DNA of 64,000 bases, from positions 1 to 64,000 of the forward strand of contig CAWELN010000030.1 of the NCBI GenBank assembly GCA_963809795.1. Direction: 5' to 3'. This DNA is from DASUAS01 sp963809795 (GTDB lineage Bacteria; Actinomycetota; Acidimicrobiia; IMCC26256; DASPTH01). Below the pieces are notes generated by a model that was not told the origin of the DNA, made no database searches, and saw nothing but the letters and a program-made list of their open reading frames with translations. A program made the position numbers and the translations under genes. Each line of letters begins with the position of its first letter. The first letter of the stretch is position 1. Of the stretch, positions 8,353 to 17,228 are shown one piece after another.

Positions 8353-9441
8353 TCACTCCTCTTCCGCCGCCACACCGTCGTCGCTGCCGTTGCTCGCGCG
8401 GTGGCCCGTGAGCGCGAGGAACACGTCGTCGAGTGACGGTCGACGCAGGCCGACATCGGCCACTCGAATGCCTTCTTCCTCGATCGCGCGCCCGGCCGCG
8501 AACGGTGACAGCGCGAGCGTGCCGAGCGAGACGGTCACCTGACCCGCCTCGTCGTACGCCGGTGCACGCGGCCCATGGAGGTCGAACGCATCGCTCAGCA
8601 CCTTGCAGGCGTGCGGCGCCGACCCTCGTTCCGCCAGGCTCACCACCAGGACGTCACCGCCCACGAGCGCCTTGAGCTCATCGGGGGAGCCTTCCGCGAT
8701 GATGCGCCCGGAGTTGATGACGCTGATCCGGTCCGCGAGCTGATCGGCCTCTTCGAGGTACTGCGTCGTCAAGAGGATCGTCGTGCCGTCGCGCCGGAGG
8801 TCGCGCACCACGTCCCACAGCTCGAGACGACTCGGGGGGTCGAGACCGGTCGTCGGCTCGTCGAGGAACAGCACGAGCGGGGGCACGACGAGGCTGGCGC
8901 CCAGGTCGAGGCGGCGCCGCATACCGCCCGAGTAGGTGCGCACGAGACGGTCGGAAGCCGCTTCCAGACCGAAGCGCTCCAGGAGCTCCTCGGCGCGTGC
9001 CCGCGCCCGGCGGATGGGCAGCCGGCTGAGCACACCGATCATGACGAGGTTCTCGGAGCCCGTGAGGTCCTCGTCGACCGCGGTGTACTGGCCGGTCAAC
9101 GAGATGACCGAACGCACCTGGTGCGCCTGGGTGACGACGTCGAAGCCCGCGACCGTCGCGCTCCCACCGTCGGGTCGCAGGAGCGTCGTGAACATGCGGA
9201 TCGCGGTGGTCTTGCCCGCCCCGTTCGGACCGAGGAGCCCGGCCACCGTGCCCGGCTCGACGACGAAGTCGATCGCGTCCACCGCGGTGAAGTCGCCGAA
9301 CCGCTTCGTCAGCCGGCTCGCGACGACACCACCGATTCGTTGCATGGGCACCCGTTCGGGCGACGGGGGTTCGGGCATGGCGGCCTCGAATTGGTCGGGC
9401 ACGGATGCCGACCAGACTTCCCGGCTCACCGATTCGATCAT
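8353..9441 (-). CDS. ABC exporter ATPase (DrrA-like)
   Basis: The protein has 362 residues. Walker A is GPNGAGKTT, the signature motif is YSGGMRRRLDL, and Walker B/D-loop is LFLDEPTTGLDP; a C-terminal DrrA-type regulatory extension follows, ending VGLRRPSLDDVFLALTGH. It powers export through the ABC-2 permease encoded immediately downstream. The N-terminal ~35 residues before RIGGVVASRLTKRFGD are not part of the ABC fold; initiation at a later Met (VPMQRIGG, about 9345) is possible. Confidence 0.9.
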   Translation of the reverse strand: MIESVSREVWSASVPDQFEAAMPEPPSPERVPMQRIGGVVASRLTKRFGDFTAVDAIDFVVEPGTVAGLLGPNGAGKTTAIRMFTTLLRPDGGSATVAGFDVVTQAHQVRSVISLTGQYTAVDEDLTGSENLVMIGVLSRLPIRRARARAEELLERFGLEAASDRLVRTYSGGMRRRLDLGASLVVPPLVLFLDEPTTGLDPPSRLELWDVVRDLRRDGTTILLTTQYLEEADQLADRISVINSGRIIAEGSPDELKALVGGDVLVVSLAERGSAPHACKVLSDAFDLHGPRAPAYDEAGQVTVSLGTLALSPFAAGRAIEEEGIRVADVGLRRPSLDDVFLALTGHRASNGSDDGVAAEEE

Positions 9442-9553
9442 CGTACCGTCCGGTCGCCGGTGGAGCCTCGTCGACCTGCGGCCGCACGGGCGCGCCCGGA
9501 GCCGGGCGTGATATCAGTTCCTCGACATCTGGACCGGATCCGGAAGGTTCGAC

Positions 9554-10396
9554 ATGAGCAACGACGGAAGATTGGCGGGCAAGGTCGCGGTGGTCACCGG
9601 GGGCGGGAACGGGCTCGGGCGCGCCACCGCGGTGCGCTTCGCCGAGGAGGGTGCCGCGGTCGTGGTGGCCGACCTCCTCGACGGTCCCGGGCACGAGACG
9701 GTGGCGCAGATCGAAGCCGGCGGCGGGCGCGCCGCGTTCGTGTCCGTCGACGTCACGAGTCGCGCCGACAACGATGCCATGGCCCGCACCGCGATCGAGC
9801 AGTTCGACGGCCTGCACGTCGTGGTGACCGCGGCCGGCGTCGCCACCGGCGGCTACGTCTCGGGTGATCTCGAGCTGGCGCAGAAGTCGATGCGCGAGCG
9901 CTACGAACCCGATCCGGCGCGGGGGTTCGTCAACCTCGACATCGACGACTGGCAGTCGGTGCTCGACATCAACCTCACCGGCACACTGAAGTCCTTGCAG
10001 TCGTGCGTGGGCGCGATGCTCGACCACGGCTGCGCGCAGGACGCCAGTTTGATCACCATCGCGTCGATCGCGGCCAAACATCCCGACGCCGGATCGCTGG
10101 CGTACGGCGTGTCGAAGGCCGGCGTGTGGTGGCTCACCAAGAAGCTGGCGCGGGAGCTCGTCGGCGCGGGCATCCGGGTGAACGCCATCGGCCCCGGGTT
10201 CATCGAGACCAACATGACCGCGCTCATGCAATTCATGCCCGAGGAAGCACGACGACACATCGAGCGGCAGATCCCGATGGGCCGCATGGGCACGCCCCAG
10301 GAGATCGCCGACACCGCGCTGTTCCTGGCGTCCGACGAGGCGAGCTACTTCACCGGCGAGATCCTCCACCCGGACGGCGGCTTCTACACCGAGTAA
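9554..10396 (+). CDS. Short-chain dehydrogenase/reductase (SDR)
   Basis: The protein has 280 residues of classical SDR type. Residues 11-25 contain the NAD(P)-binding TGGGNGLGRA loop, a D-V-T-S motif follows near residue 58, and the catalytic Tyr-x3-Lys appears as LAYGVSKAG with an upstream ITIASIAA Ser. The C-terminus DEASYFTGEILHPDGGFYTE is typical of FabG-like enzymes. An Asp at the end of beta2 (VVVADLLDG) suggests NAD preference. It is divergent from the ABC exporter genes. The substrate is unknown; a hydroxysteroid, a hydroxyacyl or another secondary alcohol is possible. Confidence 0.88.
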   Translation: MSNDGRLAGKVAVVTGGGNGLGRATAVRFAEEGAAVVVADLLDGPGHETVAQIEAGGGRAAFVSVDVTSRADNDAMARTAIEQFDGLHVVVTAAGVATGGYVSGDLELAQKSMRERYEPDPARGFVNLDIDDWQSVLDINLTGTLKSLQSCVGAMLDHGCAQDASLITIASIAAKHPDAGSLAYGVSKAGVWWLTKKLARELVGAGIRVNAIGPGFIETNMTALMQFMPEEARRHIERQIPMGRMGTPQEIADTALFLASDEASYFTGEILHPDGGFYTE

Positions 10397-10485
10397 CCGA
10401 GCTCGGAGTCGCGGGTGCCAGCACACCCGCGGCCGGTGCGGAGGCCCCCTGGCTGCAGCCGAGCCCGCAGACGCACACTGAGCGG

Positions 10486-12939
10486 GTGAGGGCGACGTGG
10501 TACCGGCTCCGCATCGAGCTGCGGAGCAGATGGAGGGCGTGGTCGGCGCTGGCGCTGATCGTCGGGCTCACCGGCGGTGCCGTCCTCGCGCTGGCCGCGG
10601 GCGCTCGACGCACCGACTCCTCGTACCGCCGATTCCTGCGCGCCCAGGACGCGTACGACGTCCAGGTGTCGGCGAACGTCGTCGATGCATTCGGCCCCCA
10701 GGGCGACGCGCTCGACATCGACCGGGTCGCGACCCTGCCCCACGTCGCCGCGGTCGCACGCGCGGGCTCGTACTTCGTGATCGGCTTCGGCGCGGGCGTC
10801 GGCGTGCTCATCCCGGAGAACGGGCGCATCGGTACGACGATCAACCGGTTCAAGATGCTGGAGGGGCGGCGCCCGGACCCACGCGACCCCACCGAGGCGG
10901 TCGTGAGCTTCAGCCTCGCCGACCAATACCACCTGCACGTCGGGGACCACCTCCCAGTGCTCGATCGCTCCGTGCTGGGCGCGCCACCTCCCGATCTGAG
11001 CCCCGACGAGGTGGCGACGGCGTTGGCCGCCCGCACACGGGTGCTCGCGCGCGTCCCGGACAACCGGTTGACGATCGTCGGCATCGAAGCATCGCCCGGC
11101 GAGTTCCCGCCGCAGATCGAGGGCACCGGCCGGTACCTGATCCACGCGTCCCCGGCGCTGTACCCGGTGAAGGACGACCTCGCGCACTTCTCGGAGGGCG
11201 CCGACCAGTTGATGGTGCGCCTCGAGCACGGCAGTCGCGACCTCGACGGCTTCCTCCGGTCGCTCGACGGGCTCGGCGCACCCAACAGCCTCGTCGTGCA
11301 GCGCGACCTGGCCACGGGCGTGAACCGGTCGGTGCACACGCAAGCGGTCGCGCTCCGGATCCTTGCCCTGCTCGCGGCCATCGCCGGCGCGCTGATTCTC
11401 GGCCAGCTCCTGGCGCGCGTGATGTTCACGGAGCAGAGCGATGCCCGGGTGCTGGCGGCGTTGGGCATGCGCCGGCGTGGGCGGTTCGCGCTCGGGCTCG
11501 GCCGCGCCGCCGTGATCGGGGTCGGCGGCGGAATCGTCGCCGTGGTCACCGCCGCGGCCGCGTCGACGTTCTTCCCGACTGGGGTGGCCCGCACCGCCGA
11601 GCCGGAGCCAGGGTTCCACCTCGACCTGTTCGTCCTCGTGGTCGGCGCCGTGGGCGTCGCCGCGCTCGTCGTGGTGCTGGCCGCGTGGCCGGCGTGGCGT
11701 GCCGCGGGCACCGCGGTCGAGTCGGAGGCGGTTCCCGACCGCCTCTCGTTCTGGGGCCGGGCCAGCGCGCTGGCGAAGGCGCCGTTGCCGGTCGGTGTGG
11801 GCGTGCGCATGGCATTGGAACCGGGTCGGGGCCGGAGCGCACTGGCGGTGCGCAGCAGCCTCGCCGCGGTCACCCTGGGGGTGACGACGCTGGTCGCGGC
11901 CATCACGTTCGGAGCCGGACTGAGCCATCTGCTCGCGACGCCCGCGCTCTACGGGCAGTCCTGGGACGTCGCGCTGACCACCTACGACGACACCGTGCCG
12001 ACCCGCGGGGTCCCGGTCCTTGCCGCCGACCGGCACGTCGCCGGAGTTGCGGTCGGAAGGCTGCAAGTGGGCTTCGAGCTCGACGGCCACCGCGTCGACG
12101 GTCTCGCCGTCGACACCGTCGACGGTCGGCTCGGGCCCACCATCCTGGAAGGACGACGCCCGCGCGGCGGGAACGAGATCGCGCTCGGAACGCGGACCCT
12201 GCGCGCGTTGGGGTTGCACGTCGGCGACGTGGTGCCCTCGGCACCGTTCGCGTCCCACCGGAACCCGGTGCCGATGCGCATCGTCGGTCGCGCGGTGTTC
12301 CCGCTCTTCGGCGTGCTCGGCCGGCTCGGTGACGGCGCGTTCGTGACCACCGCGGGGTGGGAGCACATCGAAGGACGAACGCTCGACCCCGCGGCCGAGG
12401 CGGCCCTGATCCGGCTGGCACCGGGTGCCCATGTCGGCGACGTCGTCGACCACCTCAATGCGCGGCTCGGCGACCAGGCCTACGGCGTGGCCGTCATCTC
12501 CCAGGGCAAACCGACCGACATCGTGAACTTCGGTCGGGTCGAGGGCACGCCGTACGTGCTCGGAGCGGTCCTCGCCGCGGTGTCGATCGCAACCCTCGCG
12601 TACATCCTGGTGAGCGCGGTGCGCCGTCGACGGCGCGACCTGGCGGTGCTCAAGACACTCGGCTTCGTCCGCGGTCAGGTGCGCGCGACGGTCGCGTGTC
12701 AGGCCACCACTGTCGTGGCGGTCTCGCTGGTCGTCGGCATCCCGCTCGGCATCGCGGTGGGACGGTGGTTGTGGAGCCGGTTCGCCGACGACCTCGGGAT
12801 CGTGAGCGTCCCGGTCGTCCCGACGGTCGCGGTTGTGCTCACTGCGGTGGTGGCACTGGTGATCGCCAACCTGATCGCAGCCGCACCGGCCGCGCTCGCT
12901 GCCCGCACCCGGCCCGCGGTGGTGTTGCGCTCCGAGTGA
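10486..12939 (+). CDS. FtsX/MacB-type ABC permease without an ATPase neighbour
   Basis: The gene encodes 817 residues from GTG 10486; the open frame upstream overlaps the SDR gene and is not protein-like. An N-terminal membrane helix (AWSALALIVGLTGGAVLALA) precedes a large periplasmic-type domain. Then come three helices (RILALLAAIAGALILGQLLA onwards), a second extracellular domain, and a final FtsX_permease block (LGAVLAAVSIATLAYILVSA through VVLTAVVALVIANLIAAAPA). It fits the two-FtsX-domain architecture of lipoprotein or macrolide-type exporters. Such permeases need a LolD/MacB ATPase; none is encoded beside it, so the partner is elsewhere. Confidence 0.85.
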   Translation: MRATWYRLRIELRSRWRAWSALALIVGLTGGAVLALAAGARRTDSSYRRFLRAQDAYDVQVSANVVDAFGPQGDALDIDRVATLPHVAAVARAGSYFVIGFGAGVGVLIPENGRIGTTINRFKMLEGRRPDPRDPTEAVVSFSLADQYHLHVGDHLPVLDRSVLGAPPPDLSPDEVATALAARTRVLARVPDNRLTIVGIEASPGEFPPQIEGTGRYLIHASPALYPVKDDLAHFSEGADQLMVRLEHGSRDLDGFLRSLDGLGAPNSLVVQRDLATGVNRSVHTQAVALRILALLAAIAGALILGQLLARVMFTEQSDARVLAALGMRRRGRFALGLGRAAVIGVGGGIVAVVTAAAASTFFPTGVARTAEPEPGFHLDLFVLVVGAVGVAALVVVLAAWPAWRAAGTAVESEAVPDRLSFWGRASALAKAPLPVGVGVRMALEPGRGRSALAVRSSLAAVTLGVTTLVAAITFGAGLSHLLATPALYGQSWDVALTTYDDTVPTRGVPVLAADRHVAGVAVGRLQVGFELDGHRVDGLAVDTVDGRLGPTILEGRRPRGGNEIALGTRTLRALGLHVGDVVPSAPFASHRNPVPMRIVGRAVFPLFGVLGRLGDGAFVTTAGWEHIEGRTLDPAAEAALIRLAPGAHVGDVVDHLNARLGDQAYGVAVISQGKPTDIVNFGRVEGTPYVLGAVLAAVSIATLAYILVSAVRRRRRDLAVLKTLGFVRGQVRATVACQATTVVAVSLVVGIPLGIAVGRWLWSRFADDLGIVSVPVVPTVAVVLTAVVALVIANLIAAAPAALAARTRPAVVLRSE

Positions 12940-13032
12940 CGAGCTCCCGAGGCGGTCGTCACTCATCGTCGCGTGTGCAGTCGCGCGTGACAAGGCCGCG
13001 CGGGCTCGGTCGACTTCGGTAGCGTCGGCGCC

Positions 13033-13773
13033 ATGGCCCGGATCGTCGTGGTGCACGGTGCGTTCAACGAGCTGTGGGGACCGAACGAGTTGAAGGCACG
13101 CTGGTTGCCGGCGCTGCGCGACGGCTTGTGGCACCACGATGTCGCCCTCGCCGACGACGACGTCGACGTGTGCTTCTACGGCGACCTGTTCCGGCGCGCG
13201 CCAGGGACCGAGGCCGATCGTCGGCTCGAGCAGTCGCGTGCGGGCATCGCCGACGCGCTCAGCGGGCTCACCGGTGGCGACGCCATCGCCGCGCTCGGCC
13301 AGGCCGCCAACGACGCGGCGTTCGACCGGACCGTCGACATGGTCACGATCATGGCGACCGACCCCGACCTCCGCGCCAAGATCCGCGGCCGCATCGAGCC
13401 CCTGATCAGCGACGACACCTGCGCGCTGGTCGCCCACTCGTTGGGCACGGTGCTGGCGTACATGGGCCTCGCCAACCACCCGCAGTGGAACGTGCACACC
13501 TTCGTGACCTTGGGTTCACCCCTGGCCTCGCCGATGCTCGGCGACCTCCTCGACCCACCACTGGTCGACGGCCGCGGCCAGTGGCCGGGCGCAGTGCAGC
13601 GCTGGGTCAACGTGCGCGCCGTCGGCGACAAGGCGGCGGAGGTGTCGCTCACCGAACGATTCGGCGATCGGGTGGAGGAGGTGCTGGTCGACAACGGCCA
13701 CCGCGCCCACGCGCCCGAGCCCTACCTCAACTCGGCGGCCACCGGCGCCGCGCTCGCGGCCGCGTTGACCTGA
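13033..13773 (+). CDS. Alpha/beta-hydrolase (lipase/esterase-like)
   Basis: The protein has 246 residues. The beta1 strand with oxyanion region is RIVVVHGAFNELWGP, the nucleophile elbow is VAHSLGTVLAYMG (Ser ~138), and the likely catalytic His is in DNGHRAHAPEPYL near the C-terminus. No signal peptide is seen, so it is cytoplasmic. The fold is clear and the substrate is not. It could be in one transcript with the carbonic anhydrase gene that begins 30 bp downstream. Confidence 0.8.
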   Translation: MARIVVVHGAFNELWGPNELKARWLPALRDGLWHHDVALADDDVDVCFYGDLFRRAPGTEADRRLEQSRAGIADALSGLTGGDAIAALGQAANDAAFDRTVDMVTIMATDPDLRAKIRGRIEPLISDDTCALVAHSLGTVLAYMGLANHPQWNVHTFVTLGSPLASPMLGDLLDPPLVDGRGQWPGAVQRWVNVRAVGDKAAEVSLTERFGDRVEEVLVDNGHRAHAPEPYLNSAATGAALAAALT

Positions 13774-13802
13774 GCGAGCGGCCGGATGCGAGACTCGGGT
13801 GT

Positions 13803-14270
13803 GTGGGTGCCATCGACGATCTCCTCCGGAACAACGACCGCTTCGTCACCACGTTCGCGCACGGGTCACTCGAACCCCATCCGGCGCACGCGGTGGCTCT
13901 CCTCACGTGCATGGACGCGCGCATCGACCCCGCGCTCGCGCTGGGGTTGATGCCGGGCGACGCGCACGTCCTGCGCAACGCGGGTGGCATCGTGACCGAC
14001 GACGCCGAACGCTCGATCGCGGTGTCGCAGCGCGCGCTCGGCACTCGCGAGGTCATGGTCGTGCAGCACACCCGGTGCGGCATGCAGGGGCTCGACCCGA
14101 ACACGCTGGGGCTCCCTCCCCGGACCCCGCTCGGAGCGTTCGACGACCTGGAGGCCAGCGTGCGCGCGTCGGTCGCCCGCCTCCGTGACTCCGCGCTGCT
14201 CCTGCACCGCGACGACATCCGTGGGTTCGTCTACGAGGTGGAGACCGGGCGCGTCCGGGAGCTGACCTGA
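13803..14270 (+). CDS. Beta-carbonic anhydrase
   Basis: The protein has 155 residues from GTG 13803 (VGAIDDLLRN). The zinc ligands are visible: CMDARID supplies Cys36 and the Asp38/Arg40 dyad, and HTRCGM supplies His89 and Cys92. NAGGIVTDDAERSI is the conserved neighbouring loop. The enzyme hydrates CO2 to bicarbonate in the cytoplasm. At 155 residues it belongs to the short actinobacterial type. The open frame extends upstream over the hydrolase gene, but that part is not coding. Confidence 0.92.
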   Translation: MGAIDDLLRNNDRFVTTFAHGSLEPHPAHAVALLTCMDARIDPALALGLMPGDAHVLRNAGGIVTDDAERSIAVSQRALGTREVMVVQHTRCGMQGLDPNTLGLPPRTPLGAFDDLEASVRASVARLRDSALLLHRDDIRGFVYEVETGRVRELT

Positions 14271-14322
14271 CCACGAGGAGCGAGATCGCCGCGGGGTGCA
14301 GGGAGCCCCGCGAGCGACGACC

Positions 14323-15336
14323 TCACGAACTGTGCGACGCCGTCCACTCCAGCAGCTGCTCGGCGGGCCAGGTGTTGACGATGCGCTCGACGGGGACACC
14401 GGCCTCTGCGGCGCGCGCGCATCCGTAGGGTTGCCACTCGAGCTGACCCACCGCGTGTGCGTCGCTGTCGATCGACACCTTGCAACCGGTGGCCACGACC
14501 TGCTCCAGCAGCCGCATCGGCGGATCGAGCCGCTCGGGCCGACAGTTGATCTCGACCGCCTTGTCGAAGTGCGCGCACGCGGCGAACACGAGGTCGGCGT
14601 CGAACGTCGACTCCGGTCGCCCCTTCCCCAACACCATGCGGCCGGTGCAGTGGCCGAGGATGTCGGTGTTGGGGTTGGCCATGGCCGCGACCATGCGGTC
14701 GGTCATCGGCTGCTCACTCATGCGGAGCTTGGAGTGCACGCTGGCCACGACGACGTCGAGCTCGGCCAGCAGGTCGGCGTCCTGGTCGAGCCGGCCGTCC
14801 TCCAGGATGTCGACCTCGACCCCGGTGAGGATGCGGAACGGCGCCAGCTCCTCGTTGAGTCGCGCCACCCGCTCGAGCTGCGACTCGAGACGTTCGGCGT
14901 CGAGACCGTGCGCGACCGTGAGCGACGGCGAGTGGTCGGTGAGCGCAAGGTACGCGTGGCCGAGCTCGGCCCCCTTGCGGGCCATCTGCTCGATGGTGGC
15001 CCCACCGTCGGACCAGTCGGAGTGCAGGTGGAGGTCGCCCTGGAGCGCGGCCCGGATCGGCGCGCCGGGACCGGAGTCGGGCGCGGCCTCGGCCTCGAGG
15101 CGCGCCAGATACTCGGGCACCTCTCCGGCCAGCGCCTGGTCGACGACCCGGGCGGTGCTGGAGCCGATGCCGGGGAGGTCGCCCAGGCGCCCCTGGGCGG
15201 CGAGCTCGCGCAGCTCGTCCAGCGGGCGGCCACGGATGGCGTCGGCCGCCTTGCGGAACGCCTCCTCCTTGTAGCGACCGGCGCGCTCGCGCTCGAGCAG
15301 CGTCGCGATCCGTTCCAGCGCCTCCACCGGGTCCAT
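14323..15336 (-). CDS. PHP-domain phosphoesterase with N-terminal helix-hairpin-helix (PolX-PHP type)
   Basis: The protein has 337 residues, starting at ATG 15336 (MDPVEALERIATLLERE). The first ~90 residues are a helix-hairpin-helix pair typical of DNA polymerase X (LRELAAQGRLGDLPGIGSST). A PHP domain follows with metal-binding motifs DLHLHSDWSDG, LALTDHSPS, TGVEVDIL and SIDSDAHA. The polymerase palm itself is absent. Such HhH-PHP proteins are thought to act on DNA or small phosphates. The gene ends convergently with the carbonic anhydrase gene. Confidence 0.85.
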   Translation of the reverse strand: MDPVEALERIATLLERERAGRYKEEAFRKAADAIRGRPLDELRELAAQGRLGDLPGIGSSTARVVDQALAGEVPEYLARLEAEAAPDSGPGAPIRAALQGDLHLHSDWSDGGATIEQMARKGAELGHAYLALTDHSPSLTVAHGLDAERLESQLERVARLNEELAPFRILTGVEVDILEDGRLDQDADLLAELDVVVASVHSKLRMSEQPMTDRMVAAMANPNTDILGHCTGRMVLGKGRPESTFDADLVFAACAHFDKAVEINCRPERLDPPMRLLEQVVATGCKVSIDSDAHAVGQLEWQPYGCARAAEAGVPVERIVNTWPAEQLLEWTASHSS

Positions 15337-15439
15337 GTTCCGAAGGTACCTGCTGGCCTCCCGCCGGTCATGCGTCGTTCGGGCGCTCGTGTTCACGGGG
15401 CATGGTCGTCGGCTGGGGGAAATAGACTCCTCGGATCTC

Positions 15440-15532
15440 GGAGGGATGACTGAGAGGCCGAAAGTGCTCGCCTGCTAAGCGAGTAGGGGGTGAATAGCTC
15501 CCTCGAGGGTTCAAATCCCTCTCCCTCCGCCA
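15440..15532 (+). tRNA. tRNA-Ser(GCU)
   Basis: The acceptor GGAGGGA at 15440-15446 pairs with TCCCTCC at 15522-15528, then discriminator G and an encoded CCA. The anticodon loop CTGCTAA gives anticodon GCT. The class II long variable arm (TAGGGGGTGAATAGCTCCCTC region) and the T-arm GAGGG-TTCAAAT-CCCTC are complete. Confidence 0.97.
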
Positions 15533-15574
15533 CTCGCACCACCCCGCGGCCGGGCCACCGGCGCGCCGCGTGAC

Positions 15575-16523
15575 TCAGGCGACCACCAGGTTGGGGGGCC
15601 GCTCCCCGCGCAGGACCGCGACCGCACCCGTCGGCGGCCAGCTGCGCCATGCGTCGGCGCGTGGCCCCCGAGGCGCTCCCGATGTGCGGCAGGAGCACCG
15701 CGTGCGGGGCCGCGAGCAGGCGCGGGTGCACGTGGGGCTCGTGCTCGTAGACGTCGATGCCGGCAGCGAAGATCGTGCCGTCCTCGAGCGCGACGGCCAG
15801 CGCCTCCTCGTCGACGACCGGACCGCGCGCCGTGTTCACCAAGACTGCTGACGGCTTCATGAGCGCGAGCCGACGGGCGTCGAACAGCCCACGCGTCTCG
15901 TCGTTCAGGGGTACGTGGAGGGAGACGAAGTCGACGCGTGGCAACAGATCGTCGAGGTCGGCCACCCACCCCGGCACGCCGGTGTCGTGGCGCGAGTGGT
16001 GCAGCACCTCCATGCCGAATCCCGACGCGCGTCGCGCGACCGCCTGGCCGATGCGGCCGTAGCCGACGACCCCGAGCGTGGCGCCGTGCACGTCGACGCC
16101 CAGGAAGTCGCCGATGTGGAACCCGGTCCAGCGGCCCTGGCGGAGGTCGGCCTCGGCATCGGACGTCCGCCGCGCCGCCGCGAGCAGCAAGAGGAAGGCG
16201 AGATCGGCGGTGGTCTCGTCGAGCACCCCTGGCGTGTTGCAGACCGCGATCCCGAGCTCGGAAGCGGTGGCGACGTCGATGTTGTCGTAGCCCACGGCCA
16301 CGTTGGCGACGACCTTCAGCCGCGGCGCGCCCGCCCGCAGGACGTCGGCGTCGATGCGATCGGTGAGGACGCAGACGACCGCGTCGACGTCACCGGCGGC
16401 GGCGCACAGGTCGGCGGCGGGCCAGGGCTCGTCGCCGTCGCGCTGCACGATCTCGTACCCGGCGGCGACGACGGGATCGAGCCCGCCCTCCGGCAGCTGG
16501 CGGGTCACGAGGACACGGGACAC
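15575..16523 (-). CDS. D-2-hydroxyacid dehydrogenase (glyoxylate/hydroxypyruvate reductase-like), frameshifted near its 3' end
   Basis: It reads MSRVLVTRQLPEGGLDPVVA, then the NAD-binding GYGRIGQAVARR and the catalytic triad regions VNTARGPVVDE (Arg), GIDVYEHEPH (Glu) and LLPHIGSAS (His). The protein would reduce 2-keto acids with NAD(P)H. Near 15640 an extra G in GACGGGTGC throws the frame. Removing it gives DGAVAVLRGERPPNLVVA and the natural stop at 15575-15577; uncorrected, the frame runs on through the tRNA-Ser gene to 15393. About 18 terminal residues are affected. Either this is a homopolymer sequencing error or the C-terminus is truly altered. Confidence 0.85.
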
Positions 16524-16647
16524 GCCGAGGGAGCGTAGACCCCACCGCCGGCCCGGATCCGCGAACCCATTGCTGCCTACGCGACCGGAATGTACGGTAC
16601 CGCCACTCTCGGTGACTGGGCGGAGATCGAGGGAAGGGCGGGCACCG

Positions 16648-17217
16648 ATGGGGCGGATCGGGCGGGCGGACGGCGGCGCCGGGAGCGCGCGCGGCCCGGA
16701 GGAGATCGTCGATCTCCGCGAGCTGGTGGTCGAGCACCGCGCCGACCTCTTTCGCTACGCACGTTCCTTCAGCCGCAACGACGCCGACGCCGAGGACCTG
16801 GCCCAGAGCGCGGTGGTGCGCGCCCTGGCTTCCGGCGCGAGGCTGCGTGAGCCGGAGCGGGCCAAGTGGTACCTGCTCCGCATCGTGCGCAACCTCGCCA
16901 CCGACCAGGCCCGGGCCCGCTCCCGCGTGTCGGTGGAGCCGTGGGCCGACGTCCCCGACGAGATCTCCTTCGAGCTCGAGCCCGAAGCGCTGGTGCTGCG
17001 GGCCGAGGCCGGCGCGCTCCCCCGCGCCGCGTTCGCCGATTTGCCCCGGAGCCACCAGGAGGTGCTCCACCTCCGCTTCGTCGAGGAGCTCGACTACGAA
17101 GCGGTGGCGGCGCGGCTCCAGACGACCGAGCACGCGGCCCGTCAGCGCGTGTACCGCGCGATGCAGGCGCTGCGCACGGTGGCGCAACGCCTGCAGTTGG
17201 GTCTGGACGGGAGTTAG
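16648..17217 (+). CDS. ECF-type RNA polymerase sigma factor
   Basis: The gene encodes 189 residues from ATG 16648, preceded by the purine-rich GAGGGAAGGG. Region 2 is seen in VVEHRADLFRYARSFSRNDA with DAEDLAQSAVVRALA and WYLLRIVRNLATDQAR. Region 4 is LPRSHQEVLHLRFVEELDYE with the helix-turn-helix YEAVAARLQTTEHAARQRVY. No anti-sigma gene is adjacent. It is convergent with the larger sigma gene, 11 bp between the two ends. Confidence 0.88.
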   Translation: MGRIGRADGGAGSARGPEEIVDLRELVVEHRADLFRYARSFSRNDADAEDLAQSAVVRALASGARLREPERAKWYLLRIVRNLATDQARARSRVSVEPWADVPDEISFELEPEALVLRAEAGALPRAAFADLPRSHQEVLHLRFVEELDYEAVAARLQTTEHAARQRVYRAMQALRTVAQRLQLGLDGS

Positions 17218-17228
17218 CGAGCGGCGGG

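Noticed and set aside
9514..9846. Minus-strand frame opposite the SDR gene start
   Set aside because: It is a shadow of the well-supported SDR with no domain of its own.
10384..13497. Long open frame of 1037 codons antisense to the FtsX permease
   Set aside because: Low-complexity Arg/His/Gly composition; the sense strand has clear FtsX domains.
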